64,000 nt of DNA. Source: DASYAE01 sp036501535. GTDB lineage: Bacteria > Actinomycetota > Actinomycetes > Streptomycetales > Catenulisporaceae. Both the position numbers and the translations under genes were made by a program. The first letter of the stretch is position 1, and every line of letters starts with the position of its first letter. Where the stretch lies: the NCBI GenBank assembly GCA_036501535.1, contig DASYAE010000111.1, positions 10,265 through 74,264 of the forward strand, written 5' to 3'. Below the pieces are notes generated by a model that saw only the letters and a program-made list of their open reading frames with translations, had not been told where the DNA came from and ran no database searches. This document shows positions 24,777-33,986 of the stretch, piece after piece.

Positions 24777-25696
24777 ACCCGGTCGAACGGTACTACCGCC
24801 GCCTGGTGCGGCTCCTGCCGCCGGAAGAGCGCGCGGCGCGCGGCGAGGAACTCCTCGGCCTCCTGCTGGACATGGAGGAGGGCCGCGCCCGGCCCAGCCC
24901 GCAGGAGACCGCGGCACTGCTCTGGCTGGTCGCGCGGCGGAACCTGCGCAGCGCCAGGGCCGCGCGGCTGGGCGTCAGCCTGCTGGGCGTGTTCCTCATC
25001 GTCCTCGCGACCGAGCCCGTCGCCACGGTGATCCCCACCGTCCTGTTCAGGGGCGCAGGGCCGCACTTCTACTCGGGCAGTGTGCCTCCGGCGCTCTTCG
25101 AGCTGGTTTCGCTGAGCGCCGCCATCGCCTGGGCACTCGGCGCGTATCGCACGACCCTGACCCTGTACACCGCGACCGCCGCCTCCAGCATCTGGACCGC
25201 TTACACCATCCACGCGCCGAGCAACGGGACCTGGATCCACCGTTACACGTTCGGGAACCCCGGAGAATTCGTCTCGTACATCCTGTCCTGCATCGTCGTG
25301 CCGGTCGCGCTGGCCGTCGTGGCGCGGCGCAAACCCGCCCGCGGACCCGTCGCGGTCGGCTTGACCTGCATCGCGATCGCCATCGCGGTCCAGGACTTCA
25401 CAGAACCCTTCTGGTCACCCGACATACGCTTCCTCATCTTCAACGCGACCTGGATCCTGGGCGCGGCGTGCGCCGCGACGATCGCCCTGTATGCCCGGCG
25501 CAGCGCATGGTTCGTGCTGATCGCCCTGGTGGCCGCCGGATTCGTTGCGGGCACGGAGCTTTACACGCTGATGCCGACGCAGTTCTGGCTGGACTTCGTC
25601 GTCACCGCCTTAGCCGGCAAGGCGGCGGTCCTGCTCGTCGCGCGGCTTGCAAGGGCACGGCGACGCACTCCTGCGGTCGCCGACGGTCCCGCGTAG
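24773..25696 (+). CDS. Membrane protein with HAAS-like N-terminus, PadR partner
   Basis: The 307-aa protein begins with VERYYRRLVRLLPPEERAARGEELLGLLLD (4-33), like HAAS domains of PadR-linked proteins. It then has about eight hydrophobic helices (64-82, 108-122, 127-145, 163-181, 190-208, 220-240, 245-263, 272-290). GTG 24773 overlaps the padR stop, so translation is coupled. PadR would control it. Function unknown; a signalling or transport membrane component is likely. Confidence 0.78.
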   Translation: MNPVERYYRRLVRLLPPEERAARGEELLGLLLDMEEGRARPSPQETAALLWLVARRNLRSARAARLGVSLLGVFLIVLATEPVATVIPTVLFRGAGPHFYSGSVPPALFELVSLSAAIAWALGAYRTTLTLYTATAASSIWTAYTIHAPSNGTWIHRYTFGNPGEFVSYILSCIVVPVALAVVARRKPARGPVAVGLTCIAIAIAVQDFTEPFWSPDIRFLIFNATWILGAACAATIALYARRSAWFVLIALVAAGFVAGTELYTLMPTQFWLDFVVTALAGKAAVLLVARLARARRRTPAVADGPA

Positions 25697-25768
25697 GTGC
25701 GCGCGGACGATGCGGGGCGGCCGTGGCCGCCCTGCATCGCCACCGTGACCGGGGTCACCGGACCAGGG

Positions 25769-26812
25769 TCAGTTCCACAGCTGGAACGTGTCGCTTCCGC
25801 TGCAGGCCCACTGGAAGACCGGGCCGCCGTTCTTCGGGTCCTTGCTGTCCACGTCAAGGCACTTGCTGTCCTTGTCGTTGCGCAGACCCGCCTCTGCGTC
25901 GCCGTTCGCGTTGAGCTTGGCGCTGCCGTCGAAGGCCCACTGCTCGCCGGTCGCCGTCTTGTCGCAGGCCCACTGGTAGATCTTGCCGCCGTTGCCGGTC
26001 TGGCTCGGATCGATGTCCAGGCACAGCTTGGTGGCGTTGTTGCGCAGCACCGGCATGTGGCCGAGGCTGTCCAGCACCGTCCACTGCTGCCGGGGCAACT
26101 TGCCGTTGCAGGTCTGCTGCTCGACCGCGCCGCCGTTCTTCGCCTGGGAGACCTCCGCGGCCAGGCAGGTGCCGGCCTTCTGGTCCTTCAGCATGAACGA
26201 GAACGAGCTGGTGACAGCGGCCTTGGCGTCGCCGACGTACTGCTCCCACTTGCCGCTCGCATAGGTCGACCACGGCCCCCAGTCGGCGCCGTGCTTCGAG
26301 ATCATCCAGGCGGCGTCGCCGTTGCACTGCGCGTCGTAGGCGCACTTGTCGGAGACGCCGGGCCACGCCGCGTTGTTGATCTGCCAGAGGCCGCGGTCCT
26401 CGGAGCCGTTCGGGTCGTGGTAGACCGCGCTCGGAATGCAGCTGGACTCGGCCAGCGCGACCGAGATCGCGACCACGATCTGCGGCTCCTTGCCGATCGC
26501 CGTGGAGACGGTCCTGGCATAGGAGAAGCCCGCCTTCGTGGCGACCCGGGCGCACAGCTGCTCCGCGGAGGTCGCCATCGCCGAGGCCGGGGCGGCGGCC
26601 CCGGGATCGCCCGAGGCGATCTGCGTGCTCGACGACGCGGCCGGGGACGAGCCGGCCGAGGAGGCCCACGCGGAGCCCCCGGCGGCCAGCAGGGCGACCA
26701 CGGCCGCGCCCACGATCCCGAGCTCCAGGCCGCGCCGCGGCCCGGTGACCGGCCCGGCGGCCGGCGGCCTCCTCACCTTCGCAGTGAACTTCGATATCCG
26801 GATGAGCGGCAT
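25769..26812 (-). CDS. Exported lysozyme-like transglycosylase with ricin-B lectin domain
   Basis: The 347-aa product has an N-terminal hydrophobic anchor or signal (about 28-50), an Ala/Ser linker, a lysozyme-fold domain (82-205) with ALAESSC (catalytic E122) and EDRGLWQIN (138-146), and a C-terminal beta-trefoil (about 213-347) with three repeats ending QQW, EQW and FQLW. It should cut peptidoglycan while the lectin holds a sugar surface. ATG 26812 is preceded by GAAGGGA. Alone and convergent with the PadR operon. Confidence 0.82.
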   Translation of the reverse strand: MPLIRISKFTAKVRRPPAAGPVTGPRRGLELGIVGAAVVALLAAGGSAWASSAGSSPAASSSTQIASGDPGAAAPASAMATSAEQLCARVATKAGFSYARTVSTAIGKEPQIVVAISVALAESSCIPSAVYHDPNGSEDRGLWQINNAAWPGVSDKCAYDAQCNGDAAWMISKHGADWGPWSTYASGKWEQYVGDAKAAVTSSFSFMLKDQKAGTCLAAEVSQAKNGGAVEQQTCNGKLPRQQWTVLDSLGHMPVLRNNATKLCLDIDPSQTGNGGKIYQWACDKTATGEQWAFDGSAKLNANGDAEAGLRNDKDSKCLDVDSKDPKNGGPVFQWACSGSDTFQLWN

Positions 26813-27032
26813 CTCTCGCGATCCCTTCCCTCGCTTCGCGCCGGCGCGCATCCCGCCGGCGTCGGCGAGGACACTGGCAGTCCGCTGTATCGCGCCGGTA
26901 GCGATGCGGTAGCGCGCCGCGAGCCGTCAATGGCGCGGGGAAGGAGACGAGGGATTCAGGGCACGAAGACACTTGGAGCAGTCGGGGCCGCCGCGGCGCC
27001 CTGCGCCGGCCGGCGTCCAGGCCGTGAGCGCG

Positions 27033-27479
27033 TCACGGCACCACGATCACCGGCCAGCGCCGGGCCTTGACCAGGCGCAGCGACGGCGAGCCGAAGAACC
27101 TGTGCTCCAGCCGCCGGCAGGTGCCCACGACGACGGCGTCCGCGCGCAGGTCGTCGGCGACGTTGGACAGGCCGATGAACACGTCGCCGGGGAAGGTGTA
27201 GAAATCCCAGTGCAGCGCGGCCCGCTCGGACATCTGCTCGGCGCCCTCCCGGATCTGCCGCTCGATGTCCTGCGCCACCTTCGAGACGGTCTCGGTGACC
27301 GCCGCGCCGAGCCCGACCGAGGCGGCGATCGCGTGGGTCGGCTGCACGTAGACGATGCCCAGGCGCGATCCCTGGCGACGCGCCATTCCCGCGGCGTAGG
27401 CTGCGGCGCGCCAGGAGCACTCGGAGCCGTCCACCCCGACCACGATCACCCCCGGGCCGTCCGCCCCATGCTCGATCAC
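27033..27479 (-). CDS. Universal stress protein UspA family
   Basis: The 148-aa Usp domain begins VIVVGVDGSECSWRAAAYAAGMAR and ends VVVGTCRRLEHRFFGSPSLRLVKARRWPVIVVP. In the ATP loop GxxGx9GS the second Gly is Arg (GTCR), so ATP binding may be altered. GTG 27479 follows GGAAGG. Cytosolic; single-domain form. Confidence 0.9.
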   Translation of the reverse strand: MIEHGADGPGVIVVGVDGSECSWRAAAYAAGMARRQGSRLGIVYVQPTHAIAASVGLGAAVTETVSKVAQDIERQIREGAEQMSERAALHWDFYTFPGDVFIGLSNVADDLRADAVVVGTCRRLEHRFFGSPSLRLVKARRWPVIVVP

Positions 27480-27686
27480 GTTCAGCCTTCCCGTCCGCCG
27501 AGTGGGGCCGCCGCGCCGGCCGGTGGCGGCGCGCGGCGGGTGACCCGACCGGGCGGGCCGCGGCCCGGACGACCGCGATTGCAGCAGACCTTAGGCCGAA
27601 CCGGCCGCTGCCGGAACCGGACGCGGCCGGGACGGCCCGCGCAGGGGTGGCCGAGACAACATGGACGCGGCGCACGGCCCGGAGGA

Positions 27687-27710
27687 TACTTAGTTAATCT
27701 TGGCTAAGTA
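27687..27710. promoter_or_regulatory. TACTTAG-N10-CTAAGTA inverted repeat
   Basis: A perfect 7-bp dyad 40 bp before the first transporter start lies in an unusually AT-rich patch. It resembles MarR- or TetR-type operators, and the nearby AATAT may overlap a -10. No regulator gene is adjacent. Confidence 0.5.
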
Positions 27711-27749
27711 AATATGCAGGGGCGGAGACAGCCGGAGGAGCAAGGGCAC

Positions 27750-29552
27750 ATGACGACGACGAACGCCGCGCGCCGTTCACCGCAGCAGCCGGACCGGGGA
27801 CCGAACGGCGACGGCCGGTCACACTGGGTGAGCGCCGACCATCCGCGCTACAAGTGGATCGCCCTTTCGAACACCACGCTGGGCATGCTGATCGCCACGA
27901 TCAACGCCTCGATCGTGCTGATCTCGCTGCCGGCGATCTTCAACGGGATCCGGCTGAACCCGCTCCAGCCCGGCAACGTCAGCTACCTGCTGTGGATGCT
28001 GATGGGCTACATGCTCGTCTCCGCGGTGCTCGTGGTGGCGCTCGGCCGGATGGGCGACATGTTCGGCCGGGTGCGCATCTACAACGCCGGCTTCATGATC
28101 TTCGCGGTGACCTCGGTCATCCTCTCGCTCGACCCGATGCACGGCGGCGGCGGGGCGCTGTGGCTGATCGGCTGGCGCATCGCGCAGGCGGTCGGCGGCT
28201 CGATGCTGATGGCCAACTCCGCGGCGATCATCACCGACGCGTTCCCGGGCGAGCAGCGCGGCATGGCGCTCGGGGTGAACATGGTGGCCGGCATCGCCGG
28301 GTCCTTCGTCGGCCTGGTGCTCGGCGGCCTGCTGGCCGAGTGGGACTGGCGCAGCATCTTCTGGGTCAACGTGCCGATCGGCATCGTCGGGACGATCTGG
28401 GCGTACCGCTCGCTGCACGAGACCGGGATCCGCCGGCGGGCCAAGATCGACTGGTGGGGCAACGCGACCTTCGGCGTGGGCCTGACCGCGCTGCTGGCCG
28501 CGATCACCTACGGCATCCAGCCCTACGGCGGGCACACCATGGGCTGGAGCAACCCGTGGGTGATCGCCGGGCTGACCGGCGGAGTCGTGCTGCTCGCGGT
28601 GTTCTGCGTGATCGAGATGCGGGTCGACGAGCCGATGTTCCCGCTGCGGCTGTTCCGCAACGTGGCGTTCACCGGCGGCAACGCCGCGGCGCTGCTGGGC
28701 TCCATAGGCCGCGGCGGCATGCAGTTCATGCTGATCATCTGGCTGCAGGGGATCTGGCTGCCGCTGCACGGCTACGACTACGCGCAGACCCCGCTGTGGG
28801 CCGGCATCTACCTGCTCCCGCTCACCTTCGGCTTCCTGGCGGCCGGCCCGATCTCCGGGCACCTCTCGGACAAGTTCGGCGCGCGGCTGTTCGCGGCCGG
28901 CGGGCTGGTGGTCATGGCGGCCTCGTTCGGCGGGCTGCTGCTGATCCCGACCGACTTCTCGTACTGGGCCTTCGCGCTGCTGGTCTTCCTCAACGGGCTG
29001 GGCGGCGGCCTGTTCGCGGCGCCGAACACCTCGATCATCATGTCCAACGTGCCGCCGGAGGCGCGCGGGGCGGCGTCGGGCATGCGCGCCACCTTCCAGA
29101 ACGCCGGCATGGTGCTGTCCATCGGCGTGTTCTTCTCGCTGATGATCGCGGGGCTGGCCGGCTCGCTGCCGCACACCCTGACCTCCGGCCTGACCGCGCA
29201 GGGGGTGCCGCTCACGGACGCCCAGACGGTCGCCGCGCTGCCGCCGGTCGGCACGCTGTTCGCCGCGTTCCTCGGCTACAACCCGATCCAGCAGCTGCTC
29301 GGACCGCACGTGCTCAACGCGCTGCCGGCCTCGAACGCGCACACGCTGATCGGCCGCCAGTTCTTCCCGCAGCTGATCTCAGGGCCCTTCCACGACGGCC
29401 TGGTGGTGGTCTTCTCGCTGGCGATCGCGATGTGCCTGATCGCCGCCGTGGCGTGCCTGTTCCGCGCCAAGCCGGAGCCGCAGGATCTGCCGCAGCCCTC
29501 ACTGGCGGAGGTCGAGGAGGCGGCCGACTCGACCGGCGCGCCGCTCAGCTGA
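27750..29552 (+). CDS. DHA2-type MFS drug transporter (first copy)
   Basis: The 600-aa protein has about 14 hydrophobic helices. It shows the loop 2-3 motif GRMGDMFGRVRIY, the antiporter-like region AVGGSMLMANSAAIITDAFP and GMALGVNMVAGIAGSFVGLVLGG. Family members export drugs or metabolites by proton antiport. ATG 27750 follows GGAGGAG; ATG 27714 is in frame but lacks a ribosome site. The operator at 27687-27710 suggests induction by an unlinked regulator. Confidence 0.88.
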   Translation: MTTTNAARRSPQQPDRGPNGDGRSHWVSADHPRYKWIALSNTTLGMLIATINASIVLISLPAIFNGIRLNPLQPGNVSYLLWMLMGYMLVSAVLVVALGRMGDMFGRVRIYNAGFMIFAVTSVILSLDPMHGGGGALWLIGWRIAQAVGGSMLMANSAAIITDAFPGEQRGMALGVNMVAGIAGSFVGLVLGGLLAEWDWRSIFWVNVPIGIVGTIWAYRSLHETGIRRRAKIDWWGNATFGVGLTALLAAITYGIQPYGGHTMGWSNPWVIAGLTGGVVLLAVFCVIEMRVDEPMFPLRLFRNVAFTGGNAAALLGSIGRGGMQFMLIIWLQGIWLPLHGYDYAQTPLWAGIYLLPLTFGFLAAGPISGHLSDKFGARLFAAGGLVVMAASFGGLLLIPTDFSYWAFALLVFLNGLGGGLFAAPNTSIIMSNVPPEARGAASGMRATFQNAGMVLSIGVFFSLMIAGLAGSLPHTLTSGLTAQGVPLTDAQTVAALPPVGTLFAAFLGYNPIQQLLGPHVLNALPASNAHTLIGRQFFPQLISGPFHDGLVVVFSLAIAMCLIAAVACLFRAKPEPQDLPQPSLAEVEEAADSTGAPLS

Positions 29553-29860
29553 GCCGAGCCCTGCCGAACCCCTTCACCCCCGGCGCACGAATGGATACTC
29601 CAGCCTGCCTTTAGGCGTTGTCGGCGATAATCAGTACTGTCACAGTGAGCGATGCTCCAGACGTGCGCGGATCCGGCGATGCGGTGCATATCGCCGCGGC
29701 CGGAGTTAGAGCCCTGCAGCCCTGCTCCGTTCGCGCCGTCTGTGCCTCGCGCGCGCCGTGGCGGAAATGCTGTGCCGGAAATCGGCGCGGGACATCGCGA
29801 CGCTGCACAGGGCGACTGCAGAGGGCGAGAGGTGTCCGGCGAGAGCAAGGGGAGGTCGTC
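29553..29860. other. Intergenic between the two transporters
   Basis: About 308 bp with no supportable gene. It contains ACTGT-C-ACAGT (29636-29646) overlapping CAGTACTG (29632-29639), a possible operator for the second transporter. Confidence 0.45.
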
Positions 29861-31366
29861 TTGGCCCGCACGGTGAAGCGCAGACACCACAACGTGACGT
29901 TCTCGGTGCTCATCCTGGGCGTCGCGGCCTATGCGCTGCTCCAGTCCATGGTCATCCCGGTGCTGCCGACCATCCAGCACCAGCTGAACACCTCGCAGGA
30001 CACCGTCACCTGGGTGGTGACCGCCTACCTTCTGTCCGCCTCGGTGTTCACCCCGCTGCTCGGCCGGATCGGCGATGCGGTCGGCAAGGAGCGGATGCTC
30101 GTGGTGACCCTGGCCGGCCTGGCCGTCGGCTCGCTGCTGGCCGCGCTGGCCGGCTCGATCACCCTGATGATCGTCGCCCGCGTGGTGCAGGGCGTCGGCG
30201 GCGGCGTGCTGCCGGTGGCCTTCGGGATCGTGCGCGACGAGTTCCCGCAGCGCAAGGTAAACGGCGCGATAGGCAACCTGGCCGCGCTGACCGCGGTCGG
30301 CGGCGGGCTCGGCCTGGTGCTGGCCGGGCCGATCGTGGACAGCCTCGGCTACCACTGGCTGTTCTGGGTCCCGCTGATCATGGTGTCCGTCGCGGCGCTG
30401 GCCGCCTACCTGCTGGTGCCGCCCTCGCCGGTGCGCAGCGGCGGCCGGGTCAGCTGGGGCGCGGCGACGCTGCTGTCCGCCTGGCTGATCGCGCTGCTGC
30501 TCGCGGTGAGCGAGGGCCCGGTCTGGGGCTGGACTTCGGTGAAGGTGCTGGCGCTGCTGGGCGGCTCGTTGCTCCTCGCGGCCGGCTGGGCCGCGGTGGA
30601 GGTGCGCTCGGCGCACCCGCTTGTCGACATGCGCATGATGCGAATCCCGACGGTGTGGACCACGAACCTGGTCGCGTTCCTGTTCGGCGTGACGATGTAC
30701 GGGGTGATGACCTTCCTGCCGCAGTTCGTCCAGACCCCGCGCAGCGCAGGATACGGATTCGGCGCCACGGTCACCGGTTCCGGCCTGTTCCTGATGCCGC
30801 TGACGGTGACCATGTTCGTCGGCGGCGTGGTGTCCGGCGGCCTGACCGGCCGCTTCGGATCCAAGGCGGTGCTGGCGGCCGGCTCGGCGGTCTGTGTGGT
30901 GCCGGCGCTGCTGCTCACCTACGGGCACGGCAGCGCCGGGGTGATCTACCTCGCCTTGGGCGCGCTGGGCGTCGGCGTGGGCCTGGCCTTTTCTGCGATG
31001 TCGGCGCTGGTGGTGGAGACCGTGCCGGCCGAGCAGACCGGCGTGGCCAGCGGCATGAACGCGAACATCCGCACGATCGGCGGCTCCATCGGCTGCGCGA
31101 TCATGGCGAGCATCGTGACCTCGGGCGCCGCGCCGGGCGGACTGCCGAAGGTCTCCGGCTATACCAACGGCTTCCTGTTCATGACCGCGGCGACGGTGCT
31201 GGCGACGGTCGCCTCGCTGTTCATCCCGACCGTGCGGCGCATCCTCGCGCCCACGCTCGAGGTCGATGTCAATGTCGATGAGGGTCCTGAGACCGTCGCG
31301 GCCGCCGCGACCGCCGCCGGCGCGCAGCTGTCCCCGGAGCCGGAGCCGACGTCCTACGCGACCTGA
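29861..31366 (+). CDS. DHA2-type MFS transporter (second copy)
   Basis: The 501-aa protein has about 14 helices, motif A GRIGDAVGKERML, and VVQGVGGGVLPVAFGIVRDEFP. Compared with the first copy it is shorter and has only distant identity, so the pair is not a recent duplication. TTG 29861 is chosen because GGGGAGG lies five bases upstream; GTG 29873 is an alternative. A GCACC repeat follows the stop. Confidence 0.86.
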   Translation: MARTVKRRHHNVTFSVLILGVAAYALLQSMVIPVLPTIQHQLNTSQDTVTWVVTAYLLSASVFTPLLGRIGDAVGKERMLVVTLAGLAVGSLLAALAGSITLMIVARVVQGVGGGVLPVAFGIVRDEFPQRKVNGAIGNLAALTAVGGGLGLVLAGPIVDSLGYHWLFWVPLIMVSVAALAAYLLVPPSPVRSGGRVSWGAATLLSAWLIALLLAVSEGPVWGWTSVKVLALLGGSLLLAAGWAAVEVRSAHPLVDMRMMRIPTVWTTNLVAFLFGVTMYGVMTFLPQFVQTPRSAGYGFGATVTGSGLFLMPLTVTMFVGGVVSGGLTGRFGSKAVLAAGSAVCVVPALLLTYGHGSAGVIYLALGALGVGVGLAFSAMSALVVETVPAEQTGVASGMNANIRTIGGSIGCAIMASIVTSGAAPGGLPKVSGYTNGFLFMTAATVLATVASLFIPTVRRILAPTLEVDVNVDEGPETVAAAATAAGAQLSPEPEPTSYAT

Positions 31367-31370
31367 CCCC

Positions 31371-31405
31371 GCACCGCACCGCACCGCACCGCACCGCACC
31401 GCACC
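31371..31405. repeat. (GCACC)7 pentanucleotide repeat
   Basis: Seven exact head-to-tail GCACC units lie between the transporter stop (31366) and the LLM start (31449). The period is not a multiple of three and the tract is non-coding under the starts chosen, so copy changes would alter spacing or leader structure only. Confidence 0.9.
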
Positions 31406-31448
31406 GGGCAATGGGAACACGGCGCCCGGCGACGGTGTTGCGCGGAAC

Positions 31449-32567
31449 GTGAGTGAAACCGCCGTTCCCCCCATCGCCGACCAGGTCCGCGGCGCCGCGC
31501 GCGGCCGCGCCGAGGTCCCGCTGTCCATTCTCGATCTGGCCCCGATCGGCGCGGGCCTGACGCCGACCGAGGCGCTGGAGGCGACGACCGAGCTGGCGCG
31601 CCGCGCCGAGGCGTGGGGCTACCACCGGTTCTGGGTGGCCGAGCACCACGGGATGCCCGGCGTGGCCAGCTCGGCTCCGGCGGTGCTGCTCGCGCACCTG
31701 GCCGCGGCGACGCGCACGATCCGGCTCGGCTCCGGCGGCGTGATGCTGCCGAACCACGCGCCGCTCGTGGTCGCCGAGCAGTTCGGCCTCCTGCACGCGC
31801 TGCACCCCGGCCGGATCGACCTCGGCCTCGGCCGCGCGCCGGGCACCGATCCGGCCACCGCGGCGGCGCTCGGCCGGCCGGACTCGGCCGAGCAGTTCCC
31901 GCAGCAGGTCGCCGAGCTGGCCGGGTTCCTCGACGGCTCCTTCCCGGCCGGGCACCCGTACGCGAAGATCCGCGCGGTGCCCGGAGCGTCGGTCGCGCCG
32001 GGCTCGGGCCGGCCGCCGATCTGGCTGCTCGGCTCGTCCGGGTTCAGCGCGCAGCTGGCCGGGGCGCTCGGCCTGCCCTTCGCCTTCGCGCACCACTTCA
32101 GCGCCGGCAACACGGAGCCCGCGCTGGACCTCTACCGGGAGACCTTCCGACCGTCGGAGTACCTTGACAAGCCCTATGCGCTCATCGGCGTCGGGGCGAT
32201 CGCGGCGGACTCGCGGGACGAGGCGCTGTGGCTGGCCGGCCCGTCGGCGCTCTCGATGATCCGGCTGCGCCGCGGCGTGCCCGGCCCGGTGCCGACGCCG
32301 CAGGAGGCCGCCGCTTATCAGTACTCGCCGTTGGAGCGCGAGTTCGCCGACGCGCGGCTGGCCACGATGGTGCTCGGCGACGGCGATCAGGTGCGCACGG
32401 GCCTGGCCGAGCTGCGCGGCCGCACCGGCGCCGACGAGCTGATGATCACCGCGATGGTGGCGGACCGCACAGCCCGGCTGCGCTCCTTCGAGCTCATCGC
32501 GGAGGCACACGGCCTGGCGGCACCGACACCGGCAGCGGAACCAGCAGCGACACCGACAGAGGCCTGA
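31449..32567 (+). CDS. LLM class (MsnO8-type) flavin-dependent oxidoreductase
   Basis: The 372-aa protein has the luciferase-like barrel: LSILDLAPIGAGLTPTEAL, YHRFWVAEHHGMPGVASSAPAVLLAHLAAAT, RLGSGGVMLPNHAPLVVAEQFGLLHALHPGRIDLGLGRAPGTD and IWLLGSSGFSAQLAG. This is the MsnO8-like subgroup. GTG 31449 has a weak ribosome site. It lies 83 bp after the transporter and may be cotranscribed. Confidence 0.88.
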   Translation: MSETAVPPIADQVRGAARGRAEVPLSILDLAPIGAGLTPTEALEATTELARRAEAWGYHRFWVAEHHGMPGVASSAPAVLLAHLAAATRTIRLGSGGVMLPNHAPLVVAEQFGLLHALHPGRIDLGLGRAPGTDPATAAALGRPDSAEQFPQQVAELAGFLDGSFPAGHPYAKIRAVPGASVAPGSGRPPIWLLGSSGFSAQLAGALGLPFAFAHHFSAGNTEPALDLYRETFRPSEYLDKPYALIGVGAIAADSRDEALWLAGPSALSMIRLRRGVPGPVPTPQEAAAYQYSPLEREFADARLATMVLGDGDQVRTGLAELRGRTGADELMITAMVADRTARLRSFELIAEAHGLAAPTPAAEPAATPTEA

Positions 32568-32590
32568 TACAGCTCAGCGGGCGTCCCGCG

Positions 32591-32674
32591 GCGTGCTCTG
32601 GTCGGCTTGCAGCATGCTGTGCTCAGCCTGCGGCGTGCCGTGCTCAGCCTGCGGCACGCTGTGTTGAGCCTTCG
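32591..32674. repeat. 21-bp minisatellite, about four imperfect units
   Basis: Units start at 32591, 32612, 32633 and 32654, with the two central copies almost identical (GTGCTCAGCCTGCG shared). The last unit covers the final ten codons of the FAD monooxygenase gene on the minus strand. Continued in another minus frame the period would encode heptads of RRLSTA type. Confidence 0.85.
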
Positions 32675-33873
32675 GCATAATCGGGCAGGTCGAAGCCGGT
32701 GGCCAGGGACTTGGTCCCGGATATCATGGCGCGCTGCACGAGCCGGTTCCCGAGCAGGGCATTGCGAAGCCGCAGGCCGGTCGCGCTCGCCGGGGCGAGG
32801 AACCTCCCCGGGCTCGCCCGCTTCTGCCATCCCGAGGCGTAGCCGCGCATCCGCCGCTCGTAGGCCTCGAACGCGGCGCGATGGTCGCCGGCCGAGCAGG
32901 CCAGCTCCCCGGCCAGGACGTAGGCGCCGACGATCCCGGTGCCCACCCCCATCCCGCCGAGGGTGACGCCGAACGCCGCGTCGCCGAGCAGGGCGACCCG
33001 CCCGGCCGACATCCTCGGCACGTCGACCCGGCAGATCGCGTCGAAGTAGAGCTCTGACACCGACTGTAGGCCGTCCAGCAGGCGCGGCACGTGCCAGCGC
33101 AGATCGGCGAGCGCCGAGACTATGTGCTTCTTCTGCTGCTCGACGTCGTCGCGGTCGTAGTCGAGCTCGGGAGAGGCGAACACGGCGAAGGCGCGCGCCC
33201 GCGACGGATCGCGCAGGTCCGCACTCACGCTGGCCATCCGGCCGGGCACGTTGTACTGCTGTGGGGTCCCGTCAAAGCCCAGGTCGTTGGGCAGGCTCCA
33301 GCCGGCCAGGTAGTAGCCGAGATGCCGTACGTATCGCTGCTCGGGCCCGAAGGCGAGGCGGCGCACGGCCGAGTGCAGCCCGTCGGCCCCGATGACGAGG
33401 TCGTATATGCGCGGCTCGGTGCGTGCGAAGCCAACCCGGACACCCTCCGCGGTCTCGGCGAGGCTGGTGACGGTATCGCCGAACACGTATTCGGGCGGCT
33501 GACCGCCGCCCATGGCGAGGCTGCGCTCGTACAGCACGCGCGACAGGTCGTCGCGGTAGACCTCGATCTCGCCGCCGGCGAATGCGGCGGGCAGCGTGAA
33601 GATCTCCCGGCCGCGCTCGTCGACGGCACGCATCGCCCCGGCGTGCGTCTGCAGGCCGCGCAGCGTGTCGAGCACGCCGGTCCGCTCCAGCACGCCGAGA
33701 TGCGTCGGCCCGCGGAAGTCGACCCCGAATCCGCCGCCGCGCAGCGCGGGCGCCGCCTCGACGACGGTCGTCGCGGCGCCGTAGCGGGCGAGCCAGCAGG
33801 CCAGCGCCGGTCCGGCGACCCCGGCCCCGGAAATCAGGACACGCATCGCGCGCAGCGGAAGATCAGTCGTCAT
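32644..33873 (-). CDS. FAD-dependent aromatic-type monooxygenase
   Basis: The 409-aa protein has the dinucleotide motif SGAGVAGPALACWLARYG (GxGxxG 16-21), the DLVIGADGLHSAVR segment (DG motif) and RVALLGDAAFGVTLGGMGVGTG (GD motif) of group A flavoprotein hydroxylases. These hydroxylate aromatic or polyketide substrates, or inactivate drugs as TetX does. ATG 33873 follows GAGGGG at long spacing. It is divergent from a TetR gene with a perfect dyad between them, so TetR probably represses it. The 3' end runs into a minisatellite, which gives the tail EGSTQRAAG. Confidence 0.88.
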   Translation of the reverse strand: MTTDLPLRAMRVLISGAGVAGPALACWLARYGAATTVVEAAPALRGGGFGVDFRGPTHLGVLERTGVLDTLRGLQTHAGAMRAVDERGREIFTLPAAFAGGEIEVYRDDLSRVLYERSLAMGGGQPPEYVFGDTVTSLAETAEGVRVGFARTEPRIYDLVIGADGLHSAVRRLAFGPEQRYVRHLGYYLAGWSLPNDLGFDGTPQQYNVPGRMASVSADLRDPSRARAFAVFASPELDYDRDDVEQQKKHIVSALADLRWHVPRLLDGLQSVSELYFDAICRVDVPRMSAGRVALLGDAAFGVTLGGMGVGTGIVGAYVLAGELACSAGDHRAAFEAYERRMRGYASGWQKRASPGRFLAPASATGLRLRNALLGNRLVQRAMISGTKSLATGFDLPDYAEGSTQRAAG

Positions 33874-33922
33874 GGTGCTGTATCCCCTCGGTCCCCTTGC
33901 CGAAAAACTGTGTCCCGCGGAT

Positions 33923-33943
33923 ACCGTGTACTATAGACACGGT
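33923..33943. promoter_or_regulatory. ACCGTGT-N7-ACACGGT TetR operator
   Basis: A perfect 7+7+7 inverted repeat in the 113-bp gap between the divergent monooxygenase and TetR genes encloses TACTAT, a likely -10 element. Size and place fit a TetR operator. Confidence 0.7.
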
Positions 33944-33986
33944 TGGCTGGCGTGCGCAAGTGAAATCGGACGAGAGCGAGGCGGCA

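Noticed and set aside
25697..27070. 457-codon plus frame opposite the lysozyme-lectin gene
   Set aside because: Antisense shadow; the minus frame has E122, GLWQIN and trefoil repeats.
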